A DNA stretch of 15,538 nt from Armatimonadetes bacterium RBG_19FT_COMBO_69_19 (lineage in GTDB: Bacteria > Sysuimicrobiota > Sysuimicrobiia > Sysuimicrobiales > Kaftiobacteriaceae): assembly GCA_001768125.1 (NCBI GenBank), contig MENB01000032.1, forward strand, positions 1 through 15,538, read 5' to 3'. Below are positions 7,762-14,357 of the stretch, in pieces; positions within the stretch are counted from its first letter, which is position 1, and each line of letters begins with the position of its first letter. The position numbers were made by a program, and so were the translations under genes. The notes beneath the pieces were generated by a model, which had not been told where the DNA came from, made no database searches, and saw nothing but the letters and a program-made list of their open reading frames with translations.

Positions 7762-8229
7762 GACCTTCTTGACCGCCTCGGCGACCTCGTCGTAGTTGGG
7801 CTCGACGCCGGGATTGTCCGAGACCCAGCGGTAGCGGACCGTGCCGGTGCGGTCGAGCACGAAGACCGACCGCTTGGCCACCCCGGGGAGGGTGCCGCCG
7901 GCGAAGTTGGGATCTTCGATGCCGAACGCCTTGACCGCGTGGCGGTTGAAGTCGCTGAGGAAGGTGAAGTTGAGCCGGTTCGCGTCGGCGAAGGCCTTTT
8001 GGGCGAACGGGCTGTCCACGCTGATGCCGAGCACCTGCCCCTGCAGCCCGGTGAAGCGGGCCATCGAGTCGCGGACGGCACAGGCCTCCTTGGTACAGAC
8101 GCCGGTGAAGGCGCCGGGGAAGAACAGGAGCACGGTGGGCTTGCCGAGGTACTCGGAGAGCTTCGCCGGCTTCCGTTCCGAGCTCACCAGAGCGACGTCC
8201 GGGACACGCTGACCAACGTCAATTGACAT
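7756..8229 (-). CDS. Peroxiredoxin (AhpE/BCP-like thiol peroxidase)
   Basis: A 157-residue thioredoxin-fold peroxidase. [15 protein letters not shown] (36-50) contains the peroxidatic C45 with its conserved Pro and Thr neighbours (P38, T42). C50, five residues on, sits where BCP/PrxQ-type enzymes place a resolving cysteine. [16 protein letters not shown] (66-81) and [14 protein letters not shown] (112-125) complete the family pattern. It reduces hydrogen peroxide and organic hydroperoxides in the cytoplasm. The ATG has a near-perfect Shine-Dalgarno sequence (GGAGGTGA), suggesting strong expression. It is transcribed divergently from the adenosylhomocysteinase-like gene and ends tail-to-tail over the RidA stop. 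A 1-Cys AhpE-like mechanism is the alternative to the two-cysteine BCP type. Confidence 0.93.
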   Translation of the reverse strand: MSIDVGQRVPDVALVSSERKPAKLSEYLGKPTVLLFFPGAFTGVCTKEACAVRDSMARFTGLQGQVLGISVDSPFAQKAFADANRLNFTFLSDFNRHAVKAFGIEDPNFAGGTLPGVAKRSVFVLDRTGTVRYRWVSDNPGVEPNYDEVAEAVKKVS

Positions 8230-8273
8230 GAATCACCTCCAGATGATGATCGTTGTGGACCGCCACGGATGCG

Positions 8274-8299
8274 CTCCTGCCTCAATGATACGGCAGGAG
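8274..8299. promoter_or_regulatory. Inverted repeat in the peroxiredoxin/SAHH-like divergent spacer
   Basis: CTCCTGCC (8274-8281) and GGCAGGAG (8292-8299) form a perfect 8-base inverted repeat around a 10-base centre that is A/T-richer than its surroundings (TCAATGATAC). It lies in the 119-base gap between two divergent genes, 45 bases from the peroxiredoxin start and 50 from the SAHH-like start. This is a suitable place for an operator acting on one or both. I do not recognise it as a PerR, Fur or OxyR site. Confidence 0.35.
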
Positions 8300-8348
8300 T
8301 GCGACTTCTCCACGCGAACAACCTTGCGGACACCCATCGTCCATTCCC

Positions 8349-9518
8349 ATGTCGCGCATCAAGGACCCCTCGCGTGCGGCGGTCGCCGCGGCGGACCTGC
8401 CGTGGCTGCGCCGGCACATCCCGCTGACGGCGGTGGCCGCAACCCGGCTGGGCGCCGACCTCCGCGGCCGGGTCATCGCGCTCTGCATCCACCTGGATCT
8501 GAAGATGGTCCCCGTGGTGGAGGCCCTGCTCCGGTCGGGCGCGCGTACGCTCGTGCTCGGCTGCAACCCGCACACGACCCGGGACGAGGTGGCCGCCTTC
8601 ATGAGTGAGGCCGGGGCGGAGGTCTACGCCTGGGCGGGGATGACGGAGGCCGAACGCGGCACAGCGATGGCCTGGGCGGCAGGAGCCGGATGCGAGTTCA
8701 TCAGCGAGATTGGGGGGGACTTCACGAGCGTGGTCGTCGAGCAGCACCCGCACCGCATCCCGCCGCTGTGCGCGTCCATGGAGGCCACCGGCACCGGCAT
8801 CGCCCGCCTGGCGCGGCTGAGCCTCCCCATCCCGGTATTCAACTGGGATGCGGTGACGATCAAACAGGGTCTGCACAACCGGTACCTGGTCGGCCTCATG
8901 GTCTGGCACACCTTCATGAGCGTGACGCAGTTGACGCTGTTCAACCGCCGCGTCGCCGTCGTAGGCTATGGGCTCGTCGGCCAGGGCATCGCCGAACACG
9001 CGCGGACCCTGGGCGCCCGGGTGATAGTCAGCGACCTGAACCCGGTCCGCCAGCTGCACGCGCGGCACCTCGGCGTGGACGTCGTGGCGCTGCCCGAGGC
9101 ACTGCGCCAGGCCGAGGTGGTCGTCACCGCGACCGGACGGGACGGCGTGATCGGTCCCGGCGAGCTCGATCTGCTGCCGGACGGCTGCATCCTCGCCAAC
9201 GCCGGCCACTCGAACGGCGAGATCGACGTCGCCGCGCTGCGCGCCTTCCCCCACACCTCGCTCCGGCGCGCGCTCGAGGAGTTCACGGTGCGCGGCCGGC
9301 GGCTCTACCTGCTTGCGGGCGGGGCAATGCTGAACCTCGCGGCCGGCTTCGGGGATCCGTATGACGCCTTCGACCTGACCACCGCACTCATGCTGTCGGG
9401 GATCGCCTTCATGGTCCGCCGCCACGAGGAATTCCCCCCGGGCATCCACGTGCTCCCGGCTGAGGTCGAGCAGGAGGTCGCCGCTCTCGCGGCCGCCGGC
9501 GCGGGAGGGCGGGCATGA
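8349..9518 (+). CDS. Divergent S-adenosyl-L-homocysteine hydrolase-like protein
   Basis: A 389-residue protein with the whole adenosylhomocysteinase layout: IALCIHLDLKMVPVVEALL (43-61), GCNPHTTRDEVAAF (71-84), GGDFTSVV (122-129), SMEATGTGI (143-151), the NAD-binding loop VVGYGLVGQGIA (204-215), TATGRDGVIG (260-269), ILANAGHSNGEID (281-293) and LLAGGAMLNLAAG (321-333). True SAHH reversibly cleaves SAH to adenosine and homocysteine with bound NAD+. Several catalytic blocks are altered: the KxxxDN motif reads KQGLHN (D replaced by H176), DDGGD reads EIGGD, and the C-terminal Lys/Tyr tail of SAHH is absent. NAD binding looks intact, so a related oxidation chemistry on another substrate is possible. 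No Shine-Dalgarno sequence is evident; RIKD right after the ATG matches the family N-terminus. It overlaps corA by four bases. Confidence 0.82.
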   Translation: MSRIKDPSRAAVAAADLPWLRRHIPLTAVAATRLGADLRGRVIALCIHLDLKMVPVVEALLRSGARTLVLGCNPHTTRDEVAAFMSEAGAEVYAWAGMTEAERGTAMAWAAGAGCEFISEIGGDFTSVVVEQHPHRIPPLCASMEATGTGIARLARLSLPIPVFNWDAVTIKQGLHNRYLVGLMVWHTFMSVTQLTLFNRRVAVVGYGLVGQGIAEHARTLGARVIVSDLNPVRQLHARHLGVDVVALPEALRQAEVVVTATGRDGVIGPGELDLLPDGCILANAGHSNGEIDVAALRAFPHTSLRRALEEFTVRGRRLYLLAGGAMLNLAAGFGDPYDAFDLTTALMLSGIAFMVRRHEEFPPGIHVLPAEVEQEVAALAAAGAGGRA

Positions 9519-10480
9519 AAGTCTCCCTCTACACCCAGGACCGTGTGACGGAGGACCCGGCACAGCCGCTCGCCGAGCTGCTGGCCCGCCCCGACGGCGT
9601 GCTCTGGGTGGATATCACCGGCCCTGCGGACGAGGACGTCCGGGTGATGCGGGAGGTGTTCGCCTTCCACCACCTCGCCATCGAGGACACGCAGAAACAG
9701 GCCCAGCGGCCGAAGCTCGAGGAGTACGCGGGGTACTTCTTCATGACGCTGCACGCGCTGCGCCCGCCCGGGCCCCAGCGCCAGACCGTGGCCCTGCAGG
9801 AGATCGACCTCTTCTTCGGCCCCCGGTACGTCGTCACCGTGCATCCGCACCCCGTGGCCGCGATCGAGGAGGCGCGCTCCCGGCTGGAGAAGGCCGCCCC
9901 GGCCCTGCGCCCGCACACCGACTTCATCCTCTACACGGTCGTGGACACCGCGGTCGACACCTACTTCCCGGTCATCGACCGGATCGACCAGGCCCTCGAC
10001 CGCACGGAGGATCAGCTCTTCCGCCGGCCCACGCCGCAGGCCCTCGACCACCTCATCACCCTGAGGCGGTCGCTGCTCCACATGCGCCACGTGGCCGCGC
10101 CGCTGCGCGACATCTTCAACGTCCTGATGCGCCGCGACGTGGCCCTGGTCCGCCCGGAGACCCTCGTCTACTTCCGCGACGTCTATGACCACCTGCTGCG
10201 GATCACGGACATGATCGACACCCACCGCGATCTGCTCACCGGCGCGGTGGAGGTCTACCTGTCTGTGATCAGTAACCGCCTCAACGAGGTGATGAAAGTC
10301 CTCACCGTGATCACCGCGACGGTGGGAGCGCTAGCCGTGATCACGGGTTTCTACGGGATGAACTTCACGCGGACGTTCCCGCCCTTCGAGTGGCGGTATG
10401 GCGTCCCCACCGTGCTGGCGTTGATGATCGTGATTGCGGCGGCGATGCTCGCCGCGTTCCGGCGGCTGCGGTGGCTGTGA
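9515..10480 (+). CDS. corA: CorA-type magnesium/divalent cation transporter
   Basis: A 321-residue protein with a large soluble N-terminal domain (about 1-255), then two transmembrane segments at about 263-280 and 296-315. The signature GMN sits at 281-283 (GFYGMNF) at the end of the first helix. That loop is the selectivity filter of the pentameric CorA channel, which takes up Mg2+ and sometimes Co2+ or Ni2+. The length is standard and the C-terminus ends in a basic patch (RRLRWL), as is usual. The ATG overlaps the preceding stop as ATGA and has GGAGG seven bases upstream. The nicotinate phosphoribosyltransferase gene starts one base after its stop, so the three genes form a tight operon. 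No substrate beyond the CorA family default can be inferred. Confidence 0.93.
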   Translation: MKVSLYTQDRVTEDPAQPLAELLARPDGVLWVDITGPADEDVRVMREVFAFHHLAIEDTQKQAQRPKLEEYAGYFFMTLHALRPPGPQRQTVALQEIDLFFGPRYVVTVHPHPVAAIEEARSRLEKAAPALRPHTDFILYTVVDTAVDTYFPVIDRIDQALDRTEDQLFRRPTPQALDHLITLRRSLLHMRHVAAPLRDIFNVLMRRDVALVRPETLVYFRDVYDHLLRITDMIDTHRDLLTGAVEVYLSVISNRLNEVMKVLTVITATVGALAVITGFYGMNFTRTFPPFEWRYGVPTVLALMIVIAAAMLAAFRRLRWL

Positions 10481-10481
10481 G

Positions 10482-11855
10482 ATGACCTATCCCTCGTTCG
10501 GTTTCGTCACGCCCGGCAACATGGGGCTGCTCGTGGACCTGTACGAGCTGGTCATGGCGGACAGCTACCTGCGCGAGGGAATGAACCAGAGGGCGACCTT
10601 CGACCTGTTCGTGCGGTCCCTGCCGCCGCGCCGGTCGTTCCTGGTCAGCGCCGGTCTGGAAGCGGCACTGTACTACCTGGAGCAGCTCCGGGTGGACGAC
10701 GAGCAGATCGCCTACCTGCGCGGGCTGCGCCTCTTCAGCGACGACTTCCTCGCCTATCTGCGCCACTTCCGGTTCAGCGGCGAGGTGTGGGCGATCCCGG
10801 AGGGCGAGGTCTTCTTCCCGCCCGAACCCGTCTTGGAGATCATCGCGCCGCGCATCGAGGCTCAGCTCGTCGAGACGTTCCTGCTCAACGCCGTGAATTA
10901 CCAGGTCATGGTGGCCAGCAAGGCCGCGCGGGTCGTCCTGGCCGCCCGGGAGCGCAGCGTCGTCGACTTCTCCCCCCGGCGGGACCACGCCGCAGACGCC
11001 GCGCTGAAGGCCGCCCGCGCCGCCTACATCGCGGGCTGCGCAGGGACCAGCAACGTCCTGGCGGGCATGGAGTACGGGCTCCCGGTCTACGGGACCATGG
11101 CGCACTCCTACGTGATGTCGTTCCCGGACGAACTGAGCGCGTTTCGGGCCTTCGCCCGGGACTTCCCGCACAACGCCATCCTGCTCATCGACACGTACGA
11201 CACGCTCCAGGGCGCCCGGAACGCGGTCACCGTCGGCCGCGAGATGGCCGCGCGCGGGGAGCGGCTGCGCGGGGTGCGCATCGACAGCGGCGACCTGGCC
11301 GCGCTCAGCCGCGAGGTGCGGGCCATCTTCCGCGAGGCCGGCCTGGTTGACGTGCAGATCCTGCTGAGCGGCGACCTGGACGAGTACCGCATCGAGGAGG
11401 CCCTCGGCGCGGGGGCGGAAGCGGACGCCTTCGGGGTCGGCACCGCGCTCGGCACGTCCGAAGACGCGCCGACGATGGGCGGCGTCTACAAGATCGTGGA
11501 AGATCGGCAGGGGCCGAAGATCAAGCTGTCCACCGGTAAGGCGACGCTGCCCGGGCGCAAGCAGGTCTGGCGGCGGCCGACGGATCTCGGGCCGCGCGAC
11601 GTCATCGCGCTCGCCGACGAGACGGCGCCGCCCGGGCACGCCCCGCTGCTTGTCAAGGTGATGGAGCATGGGCGCTCCATCGCGGCCGAGTCGCTGGAGC
11701 AGATGCGCGCACGGTGCCGGGCCGCGCTCGGCGCGTTGCCCGCGTCGTTCACCGACCTGCACGCCGTGCCGCCCTCGCCGGTGGCGCTCAGCGGCAGGCT
11801 CGAGGCGCTGCGGAGCGCGATGTTCCAGAAAAACGAAACGCGGCGACGGCCGTGA
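10482..11855 (+). CDS. pncB: Nicotinate phosphoribosyltransferase
   Basis: A 457-residue enzyme of the NAPRTase family, full length. Visible marks are VDLYELVMADSYL near the N-terminus (18-30), FSPRRDHAADAALKAARAA (163-181), AGTSNVLAG (187-195) and GTMAHSYVMSFPDE (204-217), whose H208 is the histidine phosphorylated by ATP. They are followed by LIDTYDTLQGARNAV (235-249), RIDSGDLAALSREVR (266-280) and GVGTALGTSEDAP (318-330). It joins nicotinate to PRPP with ATP hydrolysis, the entry step of the Preiss-Handler NAD salvage route. The start at 10482 (MTYPSFGFVTPGN) fits the family; the frame is open 16 codons upstream inside corA but that part is not conserved. The gene from base 11276 on (residues 266-457) is present again as a detached second copy. 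Its last codons form part of a terminator hairpin. Confidence 0.95.
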   Translation: MTYPSFGFVTPGNMGLLVDLYELVMADSYLREGMNQRATFDLFVRSLPPRRSFLVSAGLEAALYYLEQLRVDDEQIAYLRGLRLFSDDFLAYLRHFRFSGEVWAIPEGEVFFPPEPVLEIIAPRIEAQLVETFLLNAVNYQVMVASKAARVVLAARERSVVDFSPRRDHAADAALKAARAAYIAGCAGTSNVLAGMEYGLPVYGTMAHSYVMSFPDELSAFRAFARDFPHNAILLIDTYDTLQGARNAVTVGREMAARGERLRGVRIDSGDLAALSREVRAIFREAGLVDVQILLSGDLDEYRIEEALGAGAEADAFGVGTALGTSEDAPTMGGVYKIVEDRQGPKIKLSTGKATLPGRKQVWRRPTDLGPRDVIALADETAPPGHAPLLVKVMEHGRSIAAESLEQMRARCRAALGALPASFTDLHAVPPSPVALSGRLEALRSAMFQKNETRRRP

Positions 11856-11870
11856 TGGCCATCGCCGCGT
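11838..11870 (-). terminator. Rho-independent terminator (minus strand) over the end of pncB, copy 1
   Basis: A 14-base stem (11838-11851 with 11857-11870) with a five-base loop. The pncB TGA (11853-11855) lies in the loop. On the minus strand the stem has a single T-G wobble and is followed directly by TTTCGTTTTT, a classic intrinsic terminator for a transcript coming from the right. On the plus strand the same position is a C-A mismatch and the tail (AACCTGCGGGTTCTTACTTC) is only moderately T-rich, so termination of pncB is less certain. Confidence 0.75.
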
Positions 11871-11883
11871 AACCTGCGGGTTC

Positions 11884-11922
11884 TTACTTCTTCTTCTTCT
11901 TGGCCGCCTTCTTCTTCGCCAC
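11884..11922 (-). CDS. Possible 12-residue Lys/Ala-only peptide gene, copy 1
   Basis: Reading leftward from GTG at 11922, the codons give MAKKKAAKKKKK and a TAA stop (11884-11886). The supposed start has AAGGGGGG (11931-11938) eight bases upstream, a good ribosome-binding position. A minus-strand intrinsic terminator follows 14 bases after the stop. The frame is open further upstream to 12081, but that extension would run through a strong nested hairpin and is low-complexity basic sequence, so the short form is preferred. Such a peptide could bind nucleic acid in the way that lysine-rich histone-like tails do, but I recognise no family. The alternative is a non-coding RNA with a purine-rich 3' part. 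It divergently flanks the GNAT gene. Confidence 0.4.
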   Translation of the reverse strand: MAKKKAAKKKKK

Positions 11923-11959
11923 TTCGAAGTCCCCCCTTCGCGCTTCCGCGCTCGTAATC

Positions 11960-12003
11960 GCGCACCGGGGAGTTCCACCCCGGAACTCAGCGCGCCGGTG
12001 CGC
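11960..12003. other. Nested hairpin in the pncB-GNAT intergenic region, copy 1
   Basis: Outer arms GCGCACCGG (11960-11968) and CCGGTGCGC (11995-12003) pair perfectly over nine bases. Inside them GAGTTCC (11970-11976) and GGAACTC (11982-11988) pair over seven with loop ACCCC. On the minus strand it lies directly upstream of the ribosome-binding site of the small Lys/Ala peptide, so it could be its 5' leader structure; on the plus strand it could be an attenuator before the GNAT gene. The rest of 11856-12119 holds a 10-base palindrome TGCAATTGCA (12052-12061), repeated ACGT motifs (12025-12045) and an A/T tract just before the GNAT start. I see no convincing -35/-10 pair. Confidence 0.5.
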
Positions 12004-12119
12004 CTTTCGGGTGCACCGTACCACACGTCGAAGGACGTTAGACGTGCGTTGTGCAATTGCATGCGACATCGACGCGGACATTTCCTGCTGCGCTGGAAAA
12101 AAATTTTCGAGGCCGATCG

Positions 12120-13346
12120 ATGGATGACGTCGTGATCCGTCCGCTCACCGCGCTCGCGGACCTCCGCGCGGTCGAAACGCTGCAGCGTGAGGTGTGGGGG
12201 ATGCCCGACCTCGACGTGGTACCCACCCATCATCTCCTCGCGGCGGGCTCCGCGGGCGGGGTCGTCCTCGGCGCGGTCGACGATGCGGGAACGCTCGTGG
12301 GATTCTGTTACGGCTTCGTTGGGCTGCGCGACGGCCGCACGCTCTTCTACTCTCACATGGCCGGCGTCGCCGAGCACTGGCGCGGCCGTGAGGTGGGCTT
12401 CAAGCTGAAACGCGCGCAGCGCGAGGCGGCCCTCGCCCGCGGGCTCGACTGGATGGTGTGGACGTACGATCCGCTGCTCGCGGCGAACGCCCGCTTCAAC
12501 CTGCACAAGCTCGGCGCGCGCGCGTCCCGCTACTACGTCCACTACTACGGGGAGATGCCGGACGAGCTGAACCGCGGCGTGGACAGCGATCGCCTCGAGG
12601 TGGACTGGTCGCTGCGGAGTCAGCGCGTCGACGCGCTGATGTGCGGCGAGATGCCCCCACCCCGCGACGATGGCGTCGACGCGCTACGCCTGGACATTCC
12701 GGCTGACTTCGATGCGATCCGTCGCGCGGAGCCGAGTCGTGCGCAGGCGTGGCGCCTGCGCACCCGGCGCATCGACAGCGGCGACCTGGCCGCGCTCAGC
12801 CGCGAGGTGCGGGCCATCTTCCGCGAGGCCGGCCTGGTTGACGTGCAGATCCTGCTGAGCGGCGACCTGGACGAGTACCGCATCGAGGAGGCCCTCGGCG
12901 CGGGGGCGGAAGCGGACGCCTTCGGGGTCGGCACCGCGCTCGGCACGTCCGAAGACGCGCCGACGATGGGCGGCGTCTACAAGATCGTGGAAGATCGGCA
13001 GGGGCCGAAGATCAAGCTGTCCACCGGTAAGGCGACGCTGCCCGGGCGCAAGCAGGTCTGGCGGCGGCCGACGGAGCTCGGGCCGCGCGACGTCATCGCG
13101 CTCGCCGACGAGACGGCGCCGCCCGGGCACGCCCCGCTGCTTGTCAAGGTGATGGAGCATGGGCGCTCCATCGCGGCCGAGTCGCTGGAGCAGATGCGCG
13201 CACGGTGCCGGGCCGCGCTCGGCGCGTTGCCCGCGTCGTTCACCGACCTGCACGCCGTGCCGCCCTCGCCGGTGGCGCTCAGCGGCAGGCTCGAGGCGCT
13301 GCGGAGCGCGATGTTCCAGAAAAACGAAACGCGGCGACGGCCGTGA
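12120..13346 (+). pseudogene. In-frame chimera: GNAT residues 1-215 fused to PncB residues 266-457
   Basis: An open frame of 408 residues created by the tandem repeat junction at 12766/12767. Residues 1-215 are the GNAT acyltransferase of the intact gene at 13611, with A-for-T81, H-for-R86 and E-for-D91 substitutions. Residue 216 (Arg) spans the junction, and the rest is the C-terminal part of nicotinate phosphoribosyltransferase. The GNAT part lacks its last 33 residues. The PncB part lacks H208 and the whole N-terminal half, so it cannot be an active NAPRTase. The frame stays open because pncB and the GNAT gene happen to share the same phase and the unit is a multiple of three. It is either a by-product of a real duplication or an assembly artefact; I would not treat it as a functional fusion. 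Confidence 0.8.
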
Positions 13347-13361
13347 TGGCCATCGCCGCGT
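13329..13361 (-). terminator. Rho-independent terminator (minus strand), copy 2
   Basis: Identical to the hairpin at 11838-11870: 14-base stem, five-base loop containing the stop of the PncB-like tail, then TTTCGTTTTT on the minus strand. It would end the second copy of the small minus-strand transcript. Confidence 0.72.
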
Positions 13362-13374
13362 AACCTGCGGGTTC

Positions 13375-13413
13375 TTACTTCTTCTTCTTCTTGGCCGCCT
13401 TCTTCTTCGCCAC
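13375..13413 (-). CDS. Possible 12-residue Lys/Ala-only peptide gene, copy 2
   Basis: Exact copy of the short reading frame at 11884-11922, offset by 1491: GTG start at 13413, AAGGGGGG eight bases upstream (13422-13429), TAA at 13375-13377, terminator following. If the tandem duplication is an artefact, only one of the two exists in the genome. As for the first copy, no family is recognised and a structured non-coding RNA is an alternative. Confidence 0.38.
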   Translation of the reverse strand: MAKKKAAKKKKK

Positions 13414-13450
13414 TTCGAAGTCCCCCCTTCGCGCTTCCGCGCTCGTAATC

Positions 13451-13494
13451 GCGCACCGGGGAGTTCCACCCCGGAACTCAGCGCGCCGGTGCGC
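13451..13494. other. Nested hairpin, copy 2
   Basis: Same structure as at 11960-12003 (nine-base outer stem, seven-base inner stem), in the intact copy of the region upstream of the complete GNAT gene. The stretch 13347-13610 has no other recognisable element beyond those listed for copy 1. Confidence 0.5.
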
Positions 13495-13610
13495 CTTTCG
13501 GGTGCACCGTACCACACGTCGAAGGACGTTAGACGTGCGTTGTGCAATTGCATGCGACATCGACGCGGACATTTCCTGCTGCGCTGGAAAAAAATTTTCG
13601 AGGCCGATCG

Positions 13611-14357
13611 ATGGATGACGTCGTGATCCGTCCGCTCACCGCGCTCGCGGACCTCCGCGCGGTCGAAACGCTGCAGCGTGAGGTGTGGGGGATGCCCGAC
13701 CTCGACGTGGTGCCCACCCATCATCTCCTCGCGGCGGGCTCCGCGGGCGGGGTCGTCCTCGGCGCGGTCGACGATGCGGGGACGCTCGTGGGATTCTGTT
13801 ACGGCTTCGTCGGGCTGCGCGACGGCCGCACGCTCTTCTACTCTCACATGACCGGCGTCGCCGAGCGCTGGCGCGGCCGCGACGTGGGCTTCAAGCTGAA
13901 GCGCGCGCAGCGCGAGGCGGCCCTCGCCCGCGGGCTCGACTGGATGGTGTGGACGTACGATCCGCTGCTCGCGGCGAACGCCCGCTTCAACCTGCACAAG
14001 CTCGGCGCGCGCGCGTCCCGCTACTACGTCCACTACTACGGGGAGATGCCGGACGAGCTGAACCGCGGCGTGGACAGCGATCGCCTCGAGGTGGACTGGT
14101 CGCTGCGGAGTCAGCGCGTCGACGCGCTGATGTGCGGCGAGATGCCCCCACCCCGCGACGATGGCGTCGACGCGCTACGCCTGGACATTCCGGCTGACTT
14201 CGATGCGATCCGTCGCGCGGAGCCGAGTCGTGCGCAGGCGTGGCGCCTGCGCACCCGTGAGGCGTTCCAGCGCGCGTTTGCGGAAGGGTACGAAGCCATC
14301 GACTTCGTGCAGGGAGCCTATGTCCTTCGGAAGAACGTGAGCGGAGCACGCGAATGA
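13611..14357 (+). CDS. GNAT family N-acyltransferase (candidate amino acid N-succinyltransferase)
   Basis: A 248-residue protein of the COG3375-like GNAT group: IRPLTALADLRAVETLQREVWG (6-27), VVPTHHLLAA (33-42), GGVVLGAVDDAGTLVGFCYGF (46-66), FYSHMTGVAERWRGRDVGFKLK (76-97, the acyl-CoA pyrophosphate-binding region), WTYDPLLAANARFNLHKLGA (114-133) and YYGEMPDELNRGVDSDRL (142-159). It overlaps the racemase gene by four bases (ATGA). Genes of this type next to N-succinylamino acid racemases have been assigned succinyl-CoA:D-amino acid N-succinyltransferase activity in Geobacillus, and I infer the same here. ATG at 13611 has GAGG seven bases upstream; an upstream in-frame GTG (13542) adds 23 unconserved residues. 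A near-identical truncated copy is fused to a PncB tail upstream. Confidence 0.82.
   Translation: MDDVVIRPLTALADLRAVETLQREVWGMPDLDVVPTHHLLAAGSAGGVVLGAVDDAGTLVGFCYGFVGLRDGRTLFYSHMTGVAERWRGRDVGFKLKRAQREAALARGLDWMVWTYDPLLAANARFNLHKLGARASRYYVHYYGEMPDELNRGVDSDRLEVDWSLRSQRVDALMCGEMPPPRDDGVDALRLDIPADFDAIRRAEPSRAQAWRLRTREAFQRAFAEGYEAIDFVQGAYVLRKNVSGARE

Larger units (their letters stand above)
11276..12766 (+). repeat. Tandem 1491-bp direct repeat, copy 1
   Basis: This copy begins in codon 265 of pncB and runs through the pncB stop, the intergenic region with the small minus-strand gene, and the first 215 codons of the GNAT gene. It is followed immediately by copy 2 with an offset of exactly 1491. 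I could find nine base differences between the copies: 11585, 12221, 12290, 12320, 12360, 12376, 12389, 12392 and 12410. No bases are shared at the junction (the base before copy 1 is T, before copy 2 G), and no target-site duplication or insertion-sequence ends are present. See the findings for the assembly-artefact interpretation. Confidence 0.97.
12767..14257 (+). repeat. Tandem 1491-bp direct repeat, copy 2
   Basis: The second copy abuts copy 1 with no spacer. After 14257 the sequence continues into the natural 3' end of the GNAT gene, so this copy joins the right flank in an intact gene, while copy 1 joins the left flank in an intact pncB. Copies differ at one base in pncB (13076, Asp to Glu) and eight in the GNAT gene (13712 to 13901). 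The 264-base intergenic portion is identical as far as I can read. Confidence 0.97.

Noticed and set aside
10365..12542. Very long minus-strand open frame (725 codons) opposite pncB and the GNAT gene
   Set aside because: Low-complexity Arg/Ala/Gly/Pro-rich translation with no family signal, antisense to well-recognised genes; expected from high GC. Same for the minus frame 12684-14033.
13542..13610. Upstream start of the GNAT gene (23 extra residues)
   Set aside because: GTG start without a Shine-Dalgarno sequence and unconserved residues; ATG at 13611 has GAGG at good spacing and fits the family N-terminus.
11276..14257. Transposon or composite element explaining the repeat
   Set aside because: No transposase, no terminal inverted repeats, no target-site duplication; the copies simply abut.
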